From: Pseudomonas brassicacearum subsp. brassicacearum
Lineage (GTDB): Bacteria; Pseudomonadota; Gammaproteobacteria; Pseudomonadales; Pseudomonadaceae
DNA length: 64,000 bases
Assembly (NCBI RefSeq): GCF_008801605.1
Contig: NZ_VZPJ01000003.1
Span: 1-64,000, forward strand
Direction of reading: 5' to 3'
Shown one piece after another: positions 1 through 7,945 of the stretch; positions within the stretch are counted from its first letter, which is position 1, and each line of letters starts with the position of its first letter. The notes under the pieces were generated by a model that saw nothing but the letters and a program-made list of their open reading frames with translations, searched no databases and was not told the DNA's origin. The position numbers and the translations under genes were made by a program.

Positions 1-163
1 TGTGGGAGCTGAGCTTGCTCGCGATGGCGGTGGGACAGCTTGCAGCGATGTTGAATGTGCCACCCCATCGCGGGCAAGCCTTGCTCCCACATTGAATCTC
101 GAAGGAGGGGCACAGATCCTGCCTTCAGCACAAATCCTCTGTGGGAGCTGAGCTTGCTCCCAC
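1..163. repeat. REP-type palindromic repeats (three copies)
   Basis: Copies of the genome-wide REP-type repeat lie at 1-27 and, in opposite orientation, at 63-91. A third short form at 141-163 is a self-complementary GTGGGAGC/GCTCCCAC hairpin. The first two form an inverted pair about 35 bases apart. No gene is visible in this stretch. Confidence 0.75.
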
Positions 164-182
164 CGGGGTGAAGGTCGTGGCT

Positions 183-509
183 TCAGCCTTCCACCAACTG
201 CCGCACCGCCACGATTTCCGGCAGGTCGCTGCGGGCCATGTACACCCGTAAAGGTTCGGAGAGGTTGATCCGGTCGTCGATGTGCTGGTCCAGCAGCAAC
301 TGGATGCGCTCGCGCTTGAGGGCCATGGTGCCGTCCGCCACGGGGGCCCAGACAAATTCGCAGGTGGGGATGATGCCGTCGTCGGCCACGTCCATGCCGA
401 AGGCGTCTTCGCTGAACCGCACGATGTACTGGCCAGTCTTGCGGTTCAGGCCGACAAAACCCTTGAGCTGGTCGGCGGCCTGGCAGATGAATGTCGAAGT
501 GGTGCGCAT
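183..509 (-). CDS. Conserved hypothetical protein
   Basis: A protein of 108 residues from the ATG at 509, preceded by GAGG six bases upstream. An in-frame ATG at 521, with GAGGG eight bases upstream, would add four residues. I do not recognise a named family. The protein has no signal peptide, no membrane segment and no obvious catalytic motif, and it is mildly acidic with mixed strands and helices. It is isolated between REP repeats and the divergent glpQ. The clean reading frame, good ribosome-binding site and ordinary codon use argue that it is real. Function unknown. Confidence 0.6.
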   Translation of the reverse strand: MRTTSTFICQAADQLKGFVGLNRKTGQYIVRFSEDAFGMDVADDGIIPTCEFVWAPVADGTMALKRERIQLLLDQHIDDRINLSEPLRVYMARSDLPEIVAVRQLVEG

Positions 510-754
510 GGTAAACCTCATGGATACGTCCCTCGGGACGTCTGATCAATGGTTTACACGCAGGGCAAGCGGACACAGGATTTAAGGTTTCCCTCTGCCG
601 GGGAAACTGATGCGGCAAGGGTACTGCAAAGCGGCCTGGAAATGCGTGGGAAAAATCTTCTTTGCACAGGTTTATGTCGGTATGGCGATAGCGCCGACAG
701 CGTTCAGTTGTTAAAAGATAGTTTTTTGCACACACCTACGAAAGGATTTCGAGC

Positions 755-1882
755 ATGCCTGTCACCTTCACCCGCACCGCCTTGATGCTGAGCCTGTTGC
801 TCGGCTTCGGCCAGACCCAAGCGTCCGAGGCCCCGAGCCCCAAGGCCCTGGCAGCCCTCCAGGGTATTCCACATCCGGCGGTCATCGCCCATCGCGGCGC
901 CTCGTTCGACGCGCCGGAATCCACCGCTGCTGCCTACAAGCTGGCCCGCGACCTGGGCGCCGACTACCTGGAACTGGACCTGCAACGCAGCAAGGACGGC
1001 GTGTTGTTCGTCCTGCATGACGACAGCCTGCTGCGCACAACGGATGTCGCGGTCAAATTCCCCGAGCGCAAGGACAGCACCGCCAACGAATTCACCATGG
1101 CGGAGCTCAAAACCCTCGATGCCGGCAGTTGGTTCAACACCGCTTACCCGGACCGCGCGCGACCTTCGTTCGCCGGCCTGAAAATCCTGACCCTCGATGA
1201 AGTGATCAATATCGCCGAGGGCAACCCGCAGCAAAAACCCGGGCTGTACATCGAGACCAAGGCGCCGAAGCTGTTCCCCGGCATTGAGCGCGACTTGAAG
1301 GACAAACTGCAGGACCGCGGTTGGCTGAGCCCGGCCGGGTCGAAACTGGCCAAGCGCGCCACGGGTGTCGGCCAGGGCAAAGGCAAAGTGGTCTTGCAGA
1401 CCTTTGAAAAGAGCAGTCTCGAACTGCTGCACAAAGAGATGCCGAAGGTGCCGAAGATCCTGCTGCTGTGGGTGGGCGAAGGCAACATCGAGCCCAAGTC
1501 CAAGGTGCCTTTTGCCGAGTCCGGCGAAACGGACAAGGCCGCCTATTACGCCAAGCAGGAACCCAAGGACAAGGCAGAATTCGAAACATGGATTCAGTAC
1601 GCCAAGGCCCAGGGCGCCATCGGTACTGGGCCGTCCGCGGCGTTGACCCATGGCGGCAGCCAGAGTTACGCGGACCTGGTGCAGCCATGGATGAACCAGT
1701 ACACCCATGACCAGGGTCTGCTGGTGCATGTCTACACTGTTGATGAGCCGGTGGACTTCAAGAAAGTGATGAACGCCGGCGTGGATGGCATTTTCACCAA
1801 TCGGGCCAGTGAGTTGCTCAAGTACTTCAAGCGTCCCGAAACAGGCAGTGTGGCGCAACTATTGGAGAAGAACGGTTACTGA
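755..1882 (+). CDS. glpQ: Periplasmic glycerophosphodiester phosphodiesterase
   Basis: Hydrolyses glycerophosphodiesters from phospholipid breakdown to glycerol-3-phosphate and an alcohol, feeding glycerol-3-phosphate and phosphate metabolism. The product of 375 residues starts with a signal peptide (residues 1-23, ending near QTQAS), so it acts in the periplasm. The GDPD TIM-barrel motifs are in order: AHRG near residue 46, the PEST glutamate, LELDLQ and the LHDD metal-binding and catalytic histidine. A C-terminal segment with VDEP and GVDGIFTN is typical of the family. The length fits bacterial GlpQ. The start is supported by AAAGGA upstream. I see no clear Pho box in the 230-base upstream region. 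A glpF-like gene at the other end of the window is not linked to it. Confidence 0.93.
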   Translation: MPVTFTRTALMLSLLLGFGQTQASEAPSPKALAALQGIPHPAVIAHRGASFDAPESTAAAYKLARDLGADYLELDLQRSKDGVLFVLHDDSLLRTTDVAVKFPERKDSTANEFTMAELKTLDAGSWFNTAYPDRARPSFAGLKILTLDEVINIAEGNPQQKPGLYIETKAPKLFPGIERDLKDKLQDRGWLSPAGSKLAKRATGVGQGKGKVVLQTFEKSSLELLHKEMPKVPKILLLWVGEGNIEPKSKVPFAESGETDKAAYYAKQEPKDKAEFETWIQYAKAQGAIGTGPSAALTHGGSQSYADLVQPWMNQYTHDQGLLVHVYTVDEPVDFKKVMNAGVDGIFTNRASELLKYFKRPETGSVAQLLEKNGY

Positions 1883-1922
1883 GGAATCAGGGCCGGATCG
1901 GTGCAGTCGCTGCAAGTTTTCC

Positions 1923-1941
1923 GAATTAAGGGTGAATTAAG
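1923..1941. promoter_or_regulatory. Direct repeat upstream of the PepSY gene
   Basis: Two exact copies of GAATTAAG at 1923-1930 and 1934-1941 have an 11-base period, about one helical turn, and lie 62 bases before the PepSY gene start. Response regulators of the OmpR/PhoB class bind such direct repeats, and TTAAG-N6-TTAAG resembles PmrA-type boxes. No two-component system is adjacent, so the regulator is unknown. Confidence 0.4.
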
Positions 1942-2002
1942 TTGCCACAGATAATCTGAGCCCACTTAAACGAATCACCCTTTAACGACAAAGGAAAGAC
2001 CT

Positions 2003-2317
2003 ATGAAAACTTTGACTGCCCTGTTTACCGTTGCCGCCCTGACCCTCACCGCTGGCCTGGCCCAGGCGAAGGATGTTCCGGCCACCCAGATTCCCCAACT
2101 GGTCAAGGAAGGCAAGATCAAATCAATGGACGAACTTAAACAGATCGTCGAGAAGCTGCACCCGGGAGCGACCATCGGACTTGCTGACTTGGATGAGCGT
2201 TTCAACGGTTATGAATACGAAGTTGAAGTACGTTACCCAGATGGCAGAGAGTTTGACGTTGAACTCAATGCCGCTACCGGAGAGGTCTTGGAAAACAAAC
2301 AAGACCGAGATGACTGA
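2003..2317 (+). CDS. Secreted PepSY-domain protein
   Basis: A protein of 104 residues with a clear signal peptide (residues 1-22, ending AQA) and then one PepSY domain. The domain pattern is visible: an amphipathic helix (MDELKQIVEKLHPGATI), then strands ending in EYEVEVRYPDGREFDVELNAATGEVLE. PepSY proteins are small periplasmic modules thought to bind or inhibit partners such as proteases. In Pseudomonas they are often induced by metal or cationic-peptide sensing systems. AAAGGAAAG gives a strong ribosome-binding site. It is monocistronic, with its own terminator directly downstream and a direct repeat upstream. The specific role is unknown. Confidence 0.85.
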   Translation: MKTLTALFTVAALTLTAGLAQAKDVPATQIPQLVKEGKIKSMDELKQIVEKLHPGATIGLADLDERFNGYEYEVEVRYPDGREFDVELNAATGEVLENKQDRDD

Positions 2318-2329
2318 TTTAATCCATGT

Positions 2330-2361
2330 AGAGCCGCGCAACTTTCAAGTTGCGCGGCTCT
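2330..2361 (+). terminator. Rho-independent terminator after the PepSY gene
   Basis: A perfect 15-bp stem (2330-2344 with 2347-2361) has a two-base loop and is followed by a short T tract. It lies 13 bases past the PepSY stop codon. Confidence 0.85.
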
Positions 2362-2394
2362 TTTGCGTGCGTATGTAAACGGCTAACGGTCCAA

Positions 2395-2414
2395 GTGACA
2401 CAGCCACCTGTCAC
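2395..2414. promoter_or_regulatory. Inverted repeat upstream of zntB
   Basis: GTGACA (2395-2400) and TGTCAC (2409-2414) form a perfect inverted repeat with an 8-base spacer, centred about 93 bases before the zntB start. This has the geometry of a dimeric repressor or activator site. The regulator is not identifiable from the sequence. Confidence 0.35.
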
Positions 2415-2497
2415 AAAACCTTCAAAAAACCCTGCAATGATGCCGCTCAAGTGACCCTGTTGTCGCCGCGACAGGCACTCCCCGCCAGCGAGCCCTC

Positions 2498-3520
2498 ATG
2501 AACCACAGCATCGACCAAAGCCATCGCGATCCGGACCTGTTCGGCCTGCTTTACGGATTTCGTTTCCGCCCCGGCGAGCGTGGCAGGGAGATCGATTCGG
2601 CCCAGGCCCTGCAAAGCCTGCAACAACCGCAAGACGCCGACGAATTCCTCTGGCTGCACCTGAACCTGGCCCACGCTGCCTGCGAGCGCTGGATGAAAAG
2701 CCACCTGGCCTTGCCCCAGGAATTCTTCGAAGCCCTGCACGAAGGCTCGCGCTCGACCCGCATCGAACATGTGGACTCGGCATTGCTGGCGGTGGTGAAC
2801 GATGTGGTGTTCAACCTCAGCAACCTGGTGTCCTCGGATGTATCGACGTTGTGGGTTTGCGTGCACAGTCGGCTGATCATCAGCGCGCGGCTGCAACCTT
2901 TGCACTCGGTCGACAAGCTGCGCTCATCGGTCAAGGCCGGCGAGTGCTTTCGCTCACCGCTGGAACTGCTCGTGCATCTGCTGCGCGACCAAGGCGAAGT
3001 GCTGACCCAGATCGTGCGCAAGACCAGCCTCAACGTCGATCAGATCGAAGACCAACTGCTCTCTTCGCGACTGTCCACCAACCGCTCCGAGTTGGGCGCC
3101 CAGCGCCGAGTGCTGGTACGCCTGCAACGCCTGCTGGCCCTGGAGCCAGGCTCGTTGCTGCGCCTGCTCAACCGCCCACCGCAATGGCTGCAGAAGGAAG
3201 ACGTCAAGGAGTTGCGCAAGTCCACCGAGGAGTTCGCCCTGATCATCAACGACCTCACCGCCCTGGGCGAGCGGATCAAGCTGCTGCAGGAAGAGATCGC
3301 CGCCAACCTCAACGAACAAAGCAACCGCACGCTGTTCACCCTGACGGTGGTCACGGTCCTGGCATTGCCCATCAACATCATTGCCGGTTTCTTCGGCATG
3401 AACGTCGGCGGCGTGCCGCTGGCCGGTGATCCGGAGGGCTTCTGGATCCTGGTGGCGCTGGTGGCAACCTTCACCGTGATTGCAGGCCGATGGGCATTTC
3501 GCAAGCGGCGCGATTATTGA
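2498..3520 (+). CDS. zntB: Zinc transporter ZntB (CorA family)
   Basis: An inner-membrane CorA-superfamily divalent-cation transporter of 340 residues. The long cytoplasmic N-terminal funnel is rich in charged helices. It ends in two membrane helices: about residues 281-303 (beginning FTLTVVTVLALPINIIAG) and 313-333 (FWILVALVATFTVIAG), followed by a basic C-terminus. The signature GMN is present in FFGMNVGG between the helices. The FHSVDK-like region and overall length match ZntB rather than the shorter CorA. Assignment to zinc rather than magnesium comes from family resemblance. It is monocistronic and converges on the chemoreceptor gene, with a palindrome between the two. Confidence 0.88.
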   Translation: MNHSIDQSHRDPDLFGLLYGFRFRPGERGREIDSAQALQSLQQPQDADEFLWLHLNLAHAACERWMKSHLALPQEFFEALHEGSRSTRIEHVDSALLAVVNDVVFNLSNLVSSDVSTLWVCVHSRLIISARLQPLHSVDKLRSSVKAGECFRSPLELLVHLLRDQGEVLTQIVRKTSLNVDQIEDQLLSSRLSTNRSELGAQRRVLVRLQRLLALEPGSLLRLLNRPPQWLQKEDVKELRKSTEEFALIINDLTALGERIKLLQEEIAANLNEQSNRTLFTLTVVTVLALPINIIAGFFGMNVGGVPLAGDPEGFWILVALVATFTVIAGRWAFRKRRDY

Positions 3521-3552
3521 GATTGATCCACCTCAGGTTCGCATAAGCTTGT

Positions 3553-3580
3553 GTGGCGAGGGAGCTTGCTCCCTCGCCAC
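3553..3580. repeat. REP-type hairpin between convergent genes
   Basis: A perfect 13-bp inverted repeat, GTGGCGAGGGAGC (3553-3565) with GCTCCCTCGCCAC (3568-3580). It belongs to the GTGGCGAGGG variant of the REP family. It lies between zntB and the convergent chemoreceptor gene and could act as a weak bidirectional terminator, although it has no T tract. Confidence 0.7.
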
Positions 3581-3585
3581 TGGGG

Positions 3586-5210
3586 TTAGGCACTCAACCG
3601 CGCCGTCACTTCATTCAACTGCCCCGACAACCCATGCAAATCCCGACTGGCCGCTTCGGTGCGCTGCACATTGTCGAGGTTGGTGCTGGCGATGCAGGTG
3701 ATTTCGGTGAGGTTGCGCGAGATGTCTTCGGCCACGGAGGTCTGCTCTTCCGCGGCGGTGGCGATCTGGCGGTTCATGTCGCGAATCGCTTCCACCGCCT
3801 GGGTGATGCGTTCCAGCATGGCGCCGGCCTGGGTCACCTGCTCGACACTTTCTTCACTGCGCGACTGCCCGCTTTCGATGGCCTGGGCCGCGTCCACTGC
3901 GCCAGTCTGCACGGTCTGGATAATCTGATTGATCTCGATGATCGATGACGCCGTGCGCTGGGCCAAGTTGCGAACCTCATCGGCGACCACCGCGAAACCA
4001 CGTCCGGCCCCCCCGCCCGGGCCGCTTCGATGGCAGCGTTGAGGGCCAGCAGGTTGGTCTGCTCGGCAATCCCGCGAATCACTTCAAGCACTTTACCGAT
4101 GCGCCCGCTGTCGGTTTCCAGACGACGGATCACCGTGGCCGTGTTGGCAATCTCGCCGCGCATCTGGGTGATGGTGTGGATAGTGCCCTGCATCACTTTC
4201 TCGCCCTGCTGCGCCGAGTGATCGGCATCATCGGCAGCCCGCGCCGCATCGGCGGCATGGCGGGCAACTTCCTGGGCGGTGGCGGACATCTCGTTCATTG
4301 CCGTTGCCACCTGATCGGTGCGTTCGAATTGTTCGCTGGTGCCTTGGCTCATCAGGCTGGCGATGGCATTGAGTTCACCGCTGGCACTGTCCAGCTCCGT
4401 GGCACTGCGTTGCAGGCGCGTGAAGGTTTCGGCGAGGAAATCGCGCAAGGTATTGGCCGCCAGGGCGAGATCGCCCAGTTCGTCCTGGCGATTGCTGACG
4501 ACCCGCTCGGAAAAACGACCGTGACTCAATTGGGTCACGTATGCGATCAGGTTGCGGATAGGCTGCACCAGATTGCGGTTGACCATCCACAGGCTGAACA
4601 CCCCAATCAGCAGGCCTGAGACCAGCATCACCACAGTACCCAGCAGAATGGTCCGGTCGGCCCCGGTACTGATCGACACCGATTGCTCGCTGCCCATCTT
4701 GTGCAACTCGGCGACCAGCTCACTCATCTGCTCACTGGCAGCACGGTCGACGCCCTTGACCGCTGCATCACCAGCCGTCGCATCAGCACCTGCCGCCACA
4801 AACGCGTCCCGGCCCTTCTGGTACGCCGAACCCAACTGACGGTGTTCGTCCCGCAGGCGTTCAATGCGCGCCTTGATTTGGGCTGGGAGGTCCTTGTGCC
4901 CGATCAACTCACCCAGAATGCCCTGGACATCGTGCTGGCGTTCCTCGAATTGCTTCCAGTACTTATCCAGGTCCGCTGGCTGCTTGCCGCGCAACAGGAC
5001 GTTTTTCCATTCCTGGACCTGCACCTTGAATTGCAGGTTGGCCTCGTCGATCAATTGTGAGGCGCGCAACGGGCCATCAATCAGCTGGCGATAATTCTGG
5101 ACACCCTCGGACAGGAAATGGAAGGACGCCAGGGCGATCAGCAGCATCGCCAACAGACTGCCGCTGAGCAAGGCAAGGATCTGGGCTCTCAAGGATTTTT
5201 GTAGAAACAT
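3586..5210 (-). pseudogene. Methyl-accepting chemotaxis protein, frameshifted
   Basis: A transmembrane chemoreceptor of about 541 residues once the frame is repaired. The segments are TM1 (about residues 10-32), a helical periplasmic ligand domain of the four-helix-bundle type (about 33-187), TM2 (188-210), HAMP (211-263) and a cytoplasmic signalling domain. The frame breaks at a run of seven G (4008-4014, minus strand) inside the most conserved hairpin tip. ALNAAIEAARAG is read in one frame, and FAVVADEVRNLAQRTA resumes in another. The family has GAG (Glu) here; losing its A from GGG-GAG-GCC would leave exactly seven G. As written, the first frame runs on with wrong residues to 3834. Either a recent inactivating deletion or a sequencing error is possible. 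ATG 5210 is chosen because it starts just before TM1. Confidence 0.85.
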
Positions 5211-5543
5211 GGAAAGAATCTCGTGGGGGTAAAAAGAGCTAACGACGCCCCGACTTCCATGTCCGGTGTCGAAACCGAATGCCAAAGGATTTGTACAGAC
5301 CATCGGCCTTGCAGAGGCATTCTTGAGCCTTGCCGACCACTGGTAACGGCCGGTAGCCGGGGCTGAAAAAGTTGCGCCAGGACGCCGCACGGAGGGATTG
5401 GTCATGACTTGTCCAGACAATCCCTTTTGTCGGCCCGACGGGATTTAAAAGTCTTTTTGTCATTTCTCCTGCTGTATCCTGCCCAGGCTTTGTAAAAGCG
5501 CGGATCTACCAGATCTATCCACAGACCTTGCGAGGAGCGCGAT
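5211..5543. other. Intergenic region, no gene seen
   Basis: This 333-base stretch separates the chemoreceptor and a small divergent gene. It holds both promoters by position. I see no convincing reading frame, RNA gene or clear sigma-factor motif. Confidence 0.5.
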
Positions 5544-5687
5544 ATGCACGAGATCCCTAATCTCCCCTTCCCAAGCCTGCACGACACTGAGCAGACGACC
5601 ACGCTACAAGCCGGGGGGCAAGCAGACGCCCAGCAACCCGAGCCTAAAGAAGCCACTGAACGCCGCCAGGCCGACAGCGAAGACTGA
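5544..5687 (+). CDS. Small acidic hypothetical protein, 47 residues
   Basis: The frame starts at ATG 5544 with a strong GAGGAG ribosome-binding site six bases upstream and encodes 47 residues (MHEIPNLPFPSLHDTEQ...). The protein is rich in Gln, Glu, Ala and Asp, has no hydrophobic segment, and looks intrinsically disordered. It precedes another small gene on the same strand by about 70 bases. I recall similar short uncharacterised proteins in other Pseudomonas, but I cannot name a function. Confidence 0.55.
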   Translation: MHEIPNLPFPSLHDTEQTTTLQAGGQADAQQPEPKEATERRQADSED

Positions 5688-5760
5688 TTGACCCGCACCA
5701 CCAGACCGTGTGGAAAGCGCTAAGATGCGCTTTCCACACTGCCTGAATCCCGAGCCCTCC

Positions 5761-5955
5761 ATGACCGATGACACCCCTCCATTCAGCGAAGCCCAGGCCA
5801 GCGTGCTGATCGGCACTGCCGAAAAAATGGTCGAGATCTGGACCCGCCTTCCTGCCGAGAAACAAGCAGCCCTGCTGGCGCGCTTTGGCAGCGAAGAAAA
5901 CGCCATCGCCGCACTGGTGACCACACGCCTGGTCAGCGGTGAGAACGGCAGCTGA
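5761..5955 (+). CDS. Small hypothetical protein, 64 residues
   Basis: Begins MTDDTPPFSEAQ and is mostly helical and mildly acidic, with no signal peptide or membrane segment. The frame is open further upstream to 5710, but ATG 5761 gives the compact conserved-looking protein; the preceding residues look like untranslated leader. Its pattern (AEKMVEIWTRLPAEKQAALLARFGSEENAIAALV) suggests a small helical-hairpin protein. It lies about 100 bases before an MFS transporter gene on the same strand. Function unknown. Confidence 0.6.
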   Translation: MTDDTPPFSEAQASVLIGTAEKMVEIWTRLPAEKQAALLARFGSEENAIAALVTTRLVSGENGS

Positions 5956-6057
5956 ACCACCATTGGGCAAATAGTTTTACTTTTCCCCGCCCTGACCCCA
6001 CGGTCGCCGTTATCATAAGCAGCCTACCTATCCTGCTGCTCCGTGGACCTTTACCCC

Positions 6058-7257
6058 ATGTCAGATTCCCAGCGCCCCCTGGCGGTCACGCTGCAAGTCG
6101 TTTCCATCGTCCTGTTCACATTCATCGGCTACCTGAATATCGGCATTCCCCTGGCCGTACTGCCCGGGTTCGTCCACGGCGAACTGGGCTTCGGCGCGGT
6201 GATCGCCGGGTTGGTGATCAGCGTGCAATACCTGGCCACTCTGCTCAGTCGTCCTTATGCAGGGCGAATCATCGATAACCTGGGAAGCAAGCGCGCGGTG
6301 ATGTTCGGCCTCGCCGGCTGCGGGCTGAGTGGTGTGTTCATGCTGGTGTCTGCCTGGACGCCCCACCTGCCAACGTTCAGCCTGATCAGCCTGCTGATCG
6401 GTCGCCTGGTGCTCGGTAGCGCGGAAAGCCTGGTGGGCTCCGGTTCGATTGGCTGGGGCATCGGCCGGGTCGGCGCGGCGAATACCGCCAAGGTGATTTC
6501 CTGGAACGGTATCGCCAGTTACGGCGCGCTGGCGATTGGCGCACCGCTGGGGGTGTGGCTGGTCAATGCGCTGGGGCTATGGAGCATGGGCGTGAGCATT
6601 ATCTTGCTCGGCTTGCTGGGGTTGGCATTGGCCTGGCGCAAAACCGCCGCGCCCATCGTCACTGGCGAACGCCTGCCGTTCATGCACGTGCTGGGGCGTG
6701 TGCTGCCACACGGCTGCGGCCTGGCCCTGGGTTCCATCGGGTTTGGCACCATCGCGACCTTCATCACCCTGTACTACGCCACCCAGCACTGGGACAACGC
6801 CGTGCTGTGCCTGAGCCTGTTCGGCGCCAGCTTCATCGGCGCGCGCCTGCTGTTCGGCAACCTGATCAACCGTCTGGGCGGCTTTCGTGTGGCGATTGCC
6901 TGCCTGTCGGTGGAAACCCTGGGCCTGTTGCTGTTGTGGCTCGCACCGGATGCCCACTGGGCCCTGGCGGGCGCGGCGTTGAGCGGCTTCGGCTTTTCCC
7001 TGGTGTTTCCGGCGCTGGGCGTGGAAGCGGTCAACCTGGTGCCGGCCTCCAGCCGCGGGGCGGCGGTGGGTGCTTATTCACTGTTCATTGATTTGTCGCT
7101 GGGGATCACCGGACCGCTGGCCGGTGCGATTGCCGCGGGCTTCGGCTTTGCCTCGATCTTTCTATTCGCCGCACTGGCGGCCCTGGGCGGGTTGGCATTG
7201 AGCGTCTACCTGTACCGACAGGCGCCGAGGCATCGCCAGGAACGGGAGAAAAGCTAG
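6058..7257 (+). CDS. MFS transporter, YfcJ/YhhS-like
   Basis: An inner-membrane major facilitator with about 12 hydrophobic helices in 399 residues. The MFS loop 2-3 motif is seen as [18 protein letters not shown] near residue 65. The sequence most resembles the YfcJ/YhhS (UPF0226) group of drug/arabinose-efflux-like transporters. The substrate is not predictable. ATG 6058 is preferred to the GTG at 6043 because [13 protein letters not shown] is the usual family N-terminus. The gene ends a few bases from the convergent arfB; the two stop regions overlap by 4 bases, leaving no room for a terminator. Confidence 0.8.
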   Translation: MSDSQRPLAVTLQVVSIVLFTFIGYLNIGIPLAVLPGFVHGELGFGAVIAGLVISVQYLATLLSRPYAGRIIDNLGSKRAVMFGLAGCGLSGVFMLVSAWTPHLPTFSLISLLIGRLVLGSAESLVGSGSIGWGIGRVGAANTAKVISWNGIASYGALAIGAPLGVWLVNALGLWSMGVSIILLGLLGLALAWRKTAAPIVTGERLPFMHVLGRVLPHGCGLALGSIGFGTIATFITLYYATQHWDNAVLCLSLFGASFIGARLLFGNLINRLGGFRVAIACLSVETLGLLLLWLAPDAHWALAGAALSGFGFSLVFPALGVEAVNLVPASSRGAAVGAYSLFIDLSLGITGPLAGAIAAGFGFASIFLFAALAALGGLALSVYLYRQAPRHRQEREKS

Positions 7258-7667
7258 AAGTCCACCTTGCCGCGCCCGGCCTTGATCGAGCCGCGCTTGG
7301 TCTTGGATTCCAGGCGACGCTTTTTCGAACCCAGGGTCGGTTTTGTCGGACAGCGCTTCTTTTCGACCTTGGTGGCGCTGAGGATCAGTTCGGTCAGGCG
7401 CTCCAGGGCATCGGCCCGGTTCTGTTCCTGCGTACGGTATTGCTGGGCCTTGATGATCAATACACCATCGCTGGTAATGCGACTGTCGCGCAGGGCCAGC
7501 AGCCGCTCCTTGTAGAACTCGGGCAGCGACGAGGCCGGAATGTCGAAGCGCAAATGCACAGCGCTGGAGACCTTGTTGACGTTCTGCCCCCCTGCCCCTT
7601 GGGCGCGGATGGCCGTCAGCTCGATCTCGGCGTCCGGGATGTGCACGGTGTTGGAAATCGCCAGCAT
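7254..7667 (-). CDS. arfB: Ribosome-rescue peptidyl-tRNA hydrolase ArfB
   Basis: ArfB (YaeJ) enters ribosomes stalled on mRNAs without a stop codon and hydrolyses the peptidyl-tRNA. The protein has 137 residues, the usual length. The catalytic GGQ lies in [12 protein letters not shown] (about residues 26-28). The C-terminal tail is strongly basic ([21 protein letters not shown]) and would sit in the mRNA entry channel in place of missing message. This combination separates ArfB from full-length release factors, which also have a stop-codon-recognition domain. Confidence 0.93.
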   Translation of the reverse strand: MLAISNTVHIPDAEIELTAIRAQGAGGQNVNKVSSAVHLRFDIPASSLPEFYKERLLALRDSRITSDGVLIIKAQQYRTQEQNRADALERLTELILSATKVEKKRCPTKPTLGSKKRRLESKTKRGSIKAGRGKVDF

Positions 7668-7731
7668 GGAAAGTATCCGGTATCAGGACCCACAGGATAC
7701 TCGAAACCGCTGGAATGAGGCTTGTGAGAGC

Positions 7732-7784
7732 CTGGCCTGTGGAGAGGTCTGTGGGAGTCTGGCCTGTGGAGAGGTCTGTGGGAG
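7732..7784. repeat. Tandem duplication of a 27-base unit
   Basis: The unit CTGGCCTGTGGAGAGGTC plus TGTGGGAG is present twice in tandem (7732-7757 and 7759-7784), identical apart from the junction base. The second copy runs straight into a REP-type repeat, so the duplication probably arose by slippage or recombination at the REP element. Confidence 0.8.
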
Positions 7785-7865
7785 CAAGGCTTGCCCGCGA
7801 TGAACGGTAATGCGGTTTATCGATAAATCGCGGTGACTGCATCGCGGGCAAGCCTTGCTCCCACA
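7777..7865. repeat. Inverted pair of REP-type repeats
   Basis: The copy at 7777-7801 and the inverted copy at 7841-7865 are complementary over 25 bases, with about 39 bases between them. This is the typical REP doublet geometry in P. fluorescens. They lie downstream of both the aroP-like gene and upstream of arfB. Confidence 0.8.
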
Positions 7866-7902
7866 GGCCTTGTTCCCACAGATTTTGTACCTTCCTTGAA
7901 CG

Positions 7903-7929
7903 ACAAACCCGGCACTTGGCCGGGTTTGT
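7903..7929 (-). terminator. Terminator of the aroP-like gene
   Basis: A perfect 11-bp stem (7903-7913 with 7919-7929) has a 5-base loop just past the permease stop codon. The T tract is weak, but the position supports termination on the minus strand. Confidence 0.65.
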
Positions 7930-7945
7930 TGTATTTCAGGCTTGC

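Noticed and set aside
4008..4014. G7 tract as a phase-variation switch
   Set aside because: The family has a Glu codon here, so the tract is better explained by loss of one A than by an evolved homopolymer switch; seven G is also short for regular slippage.
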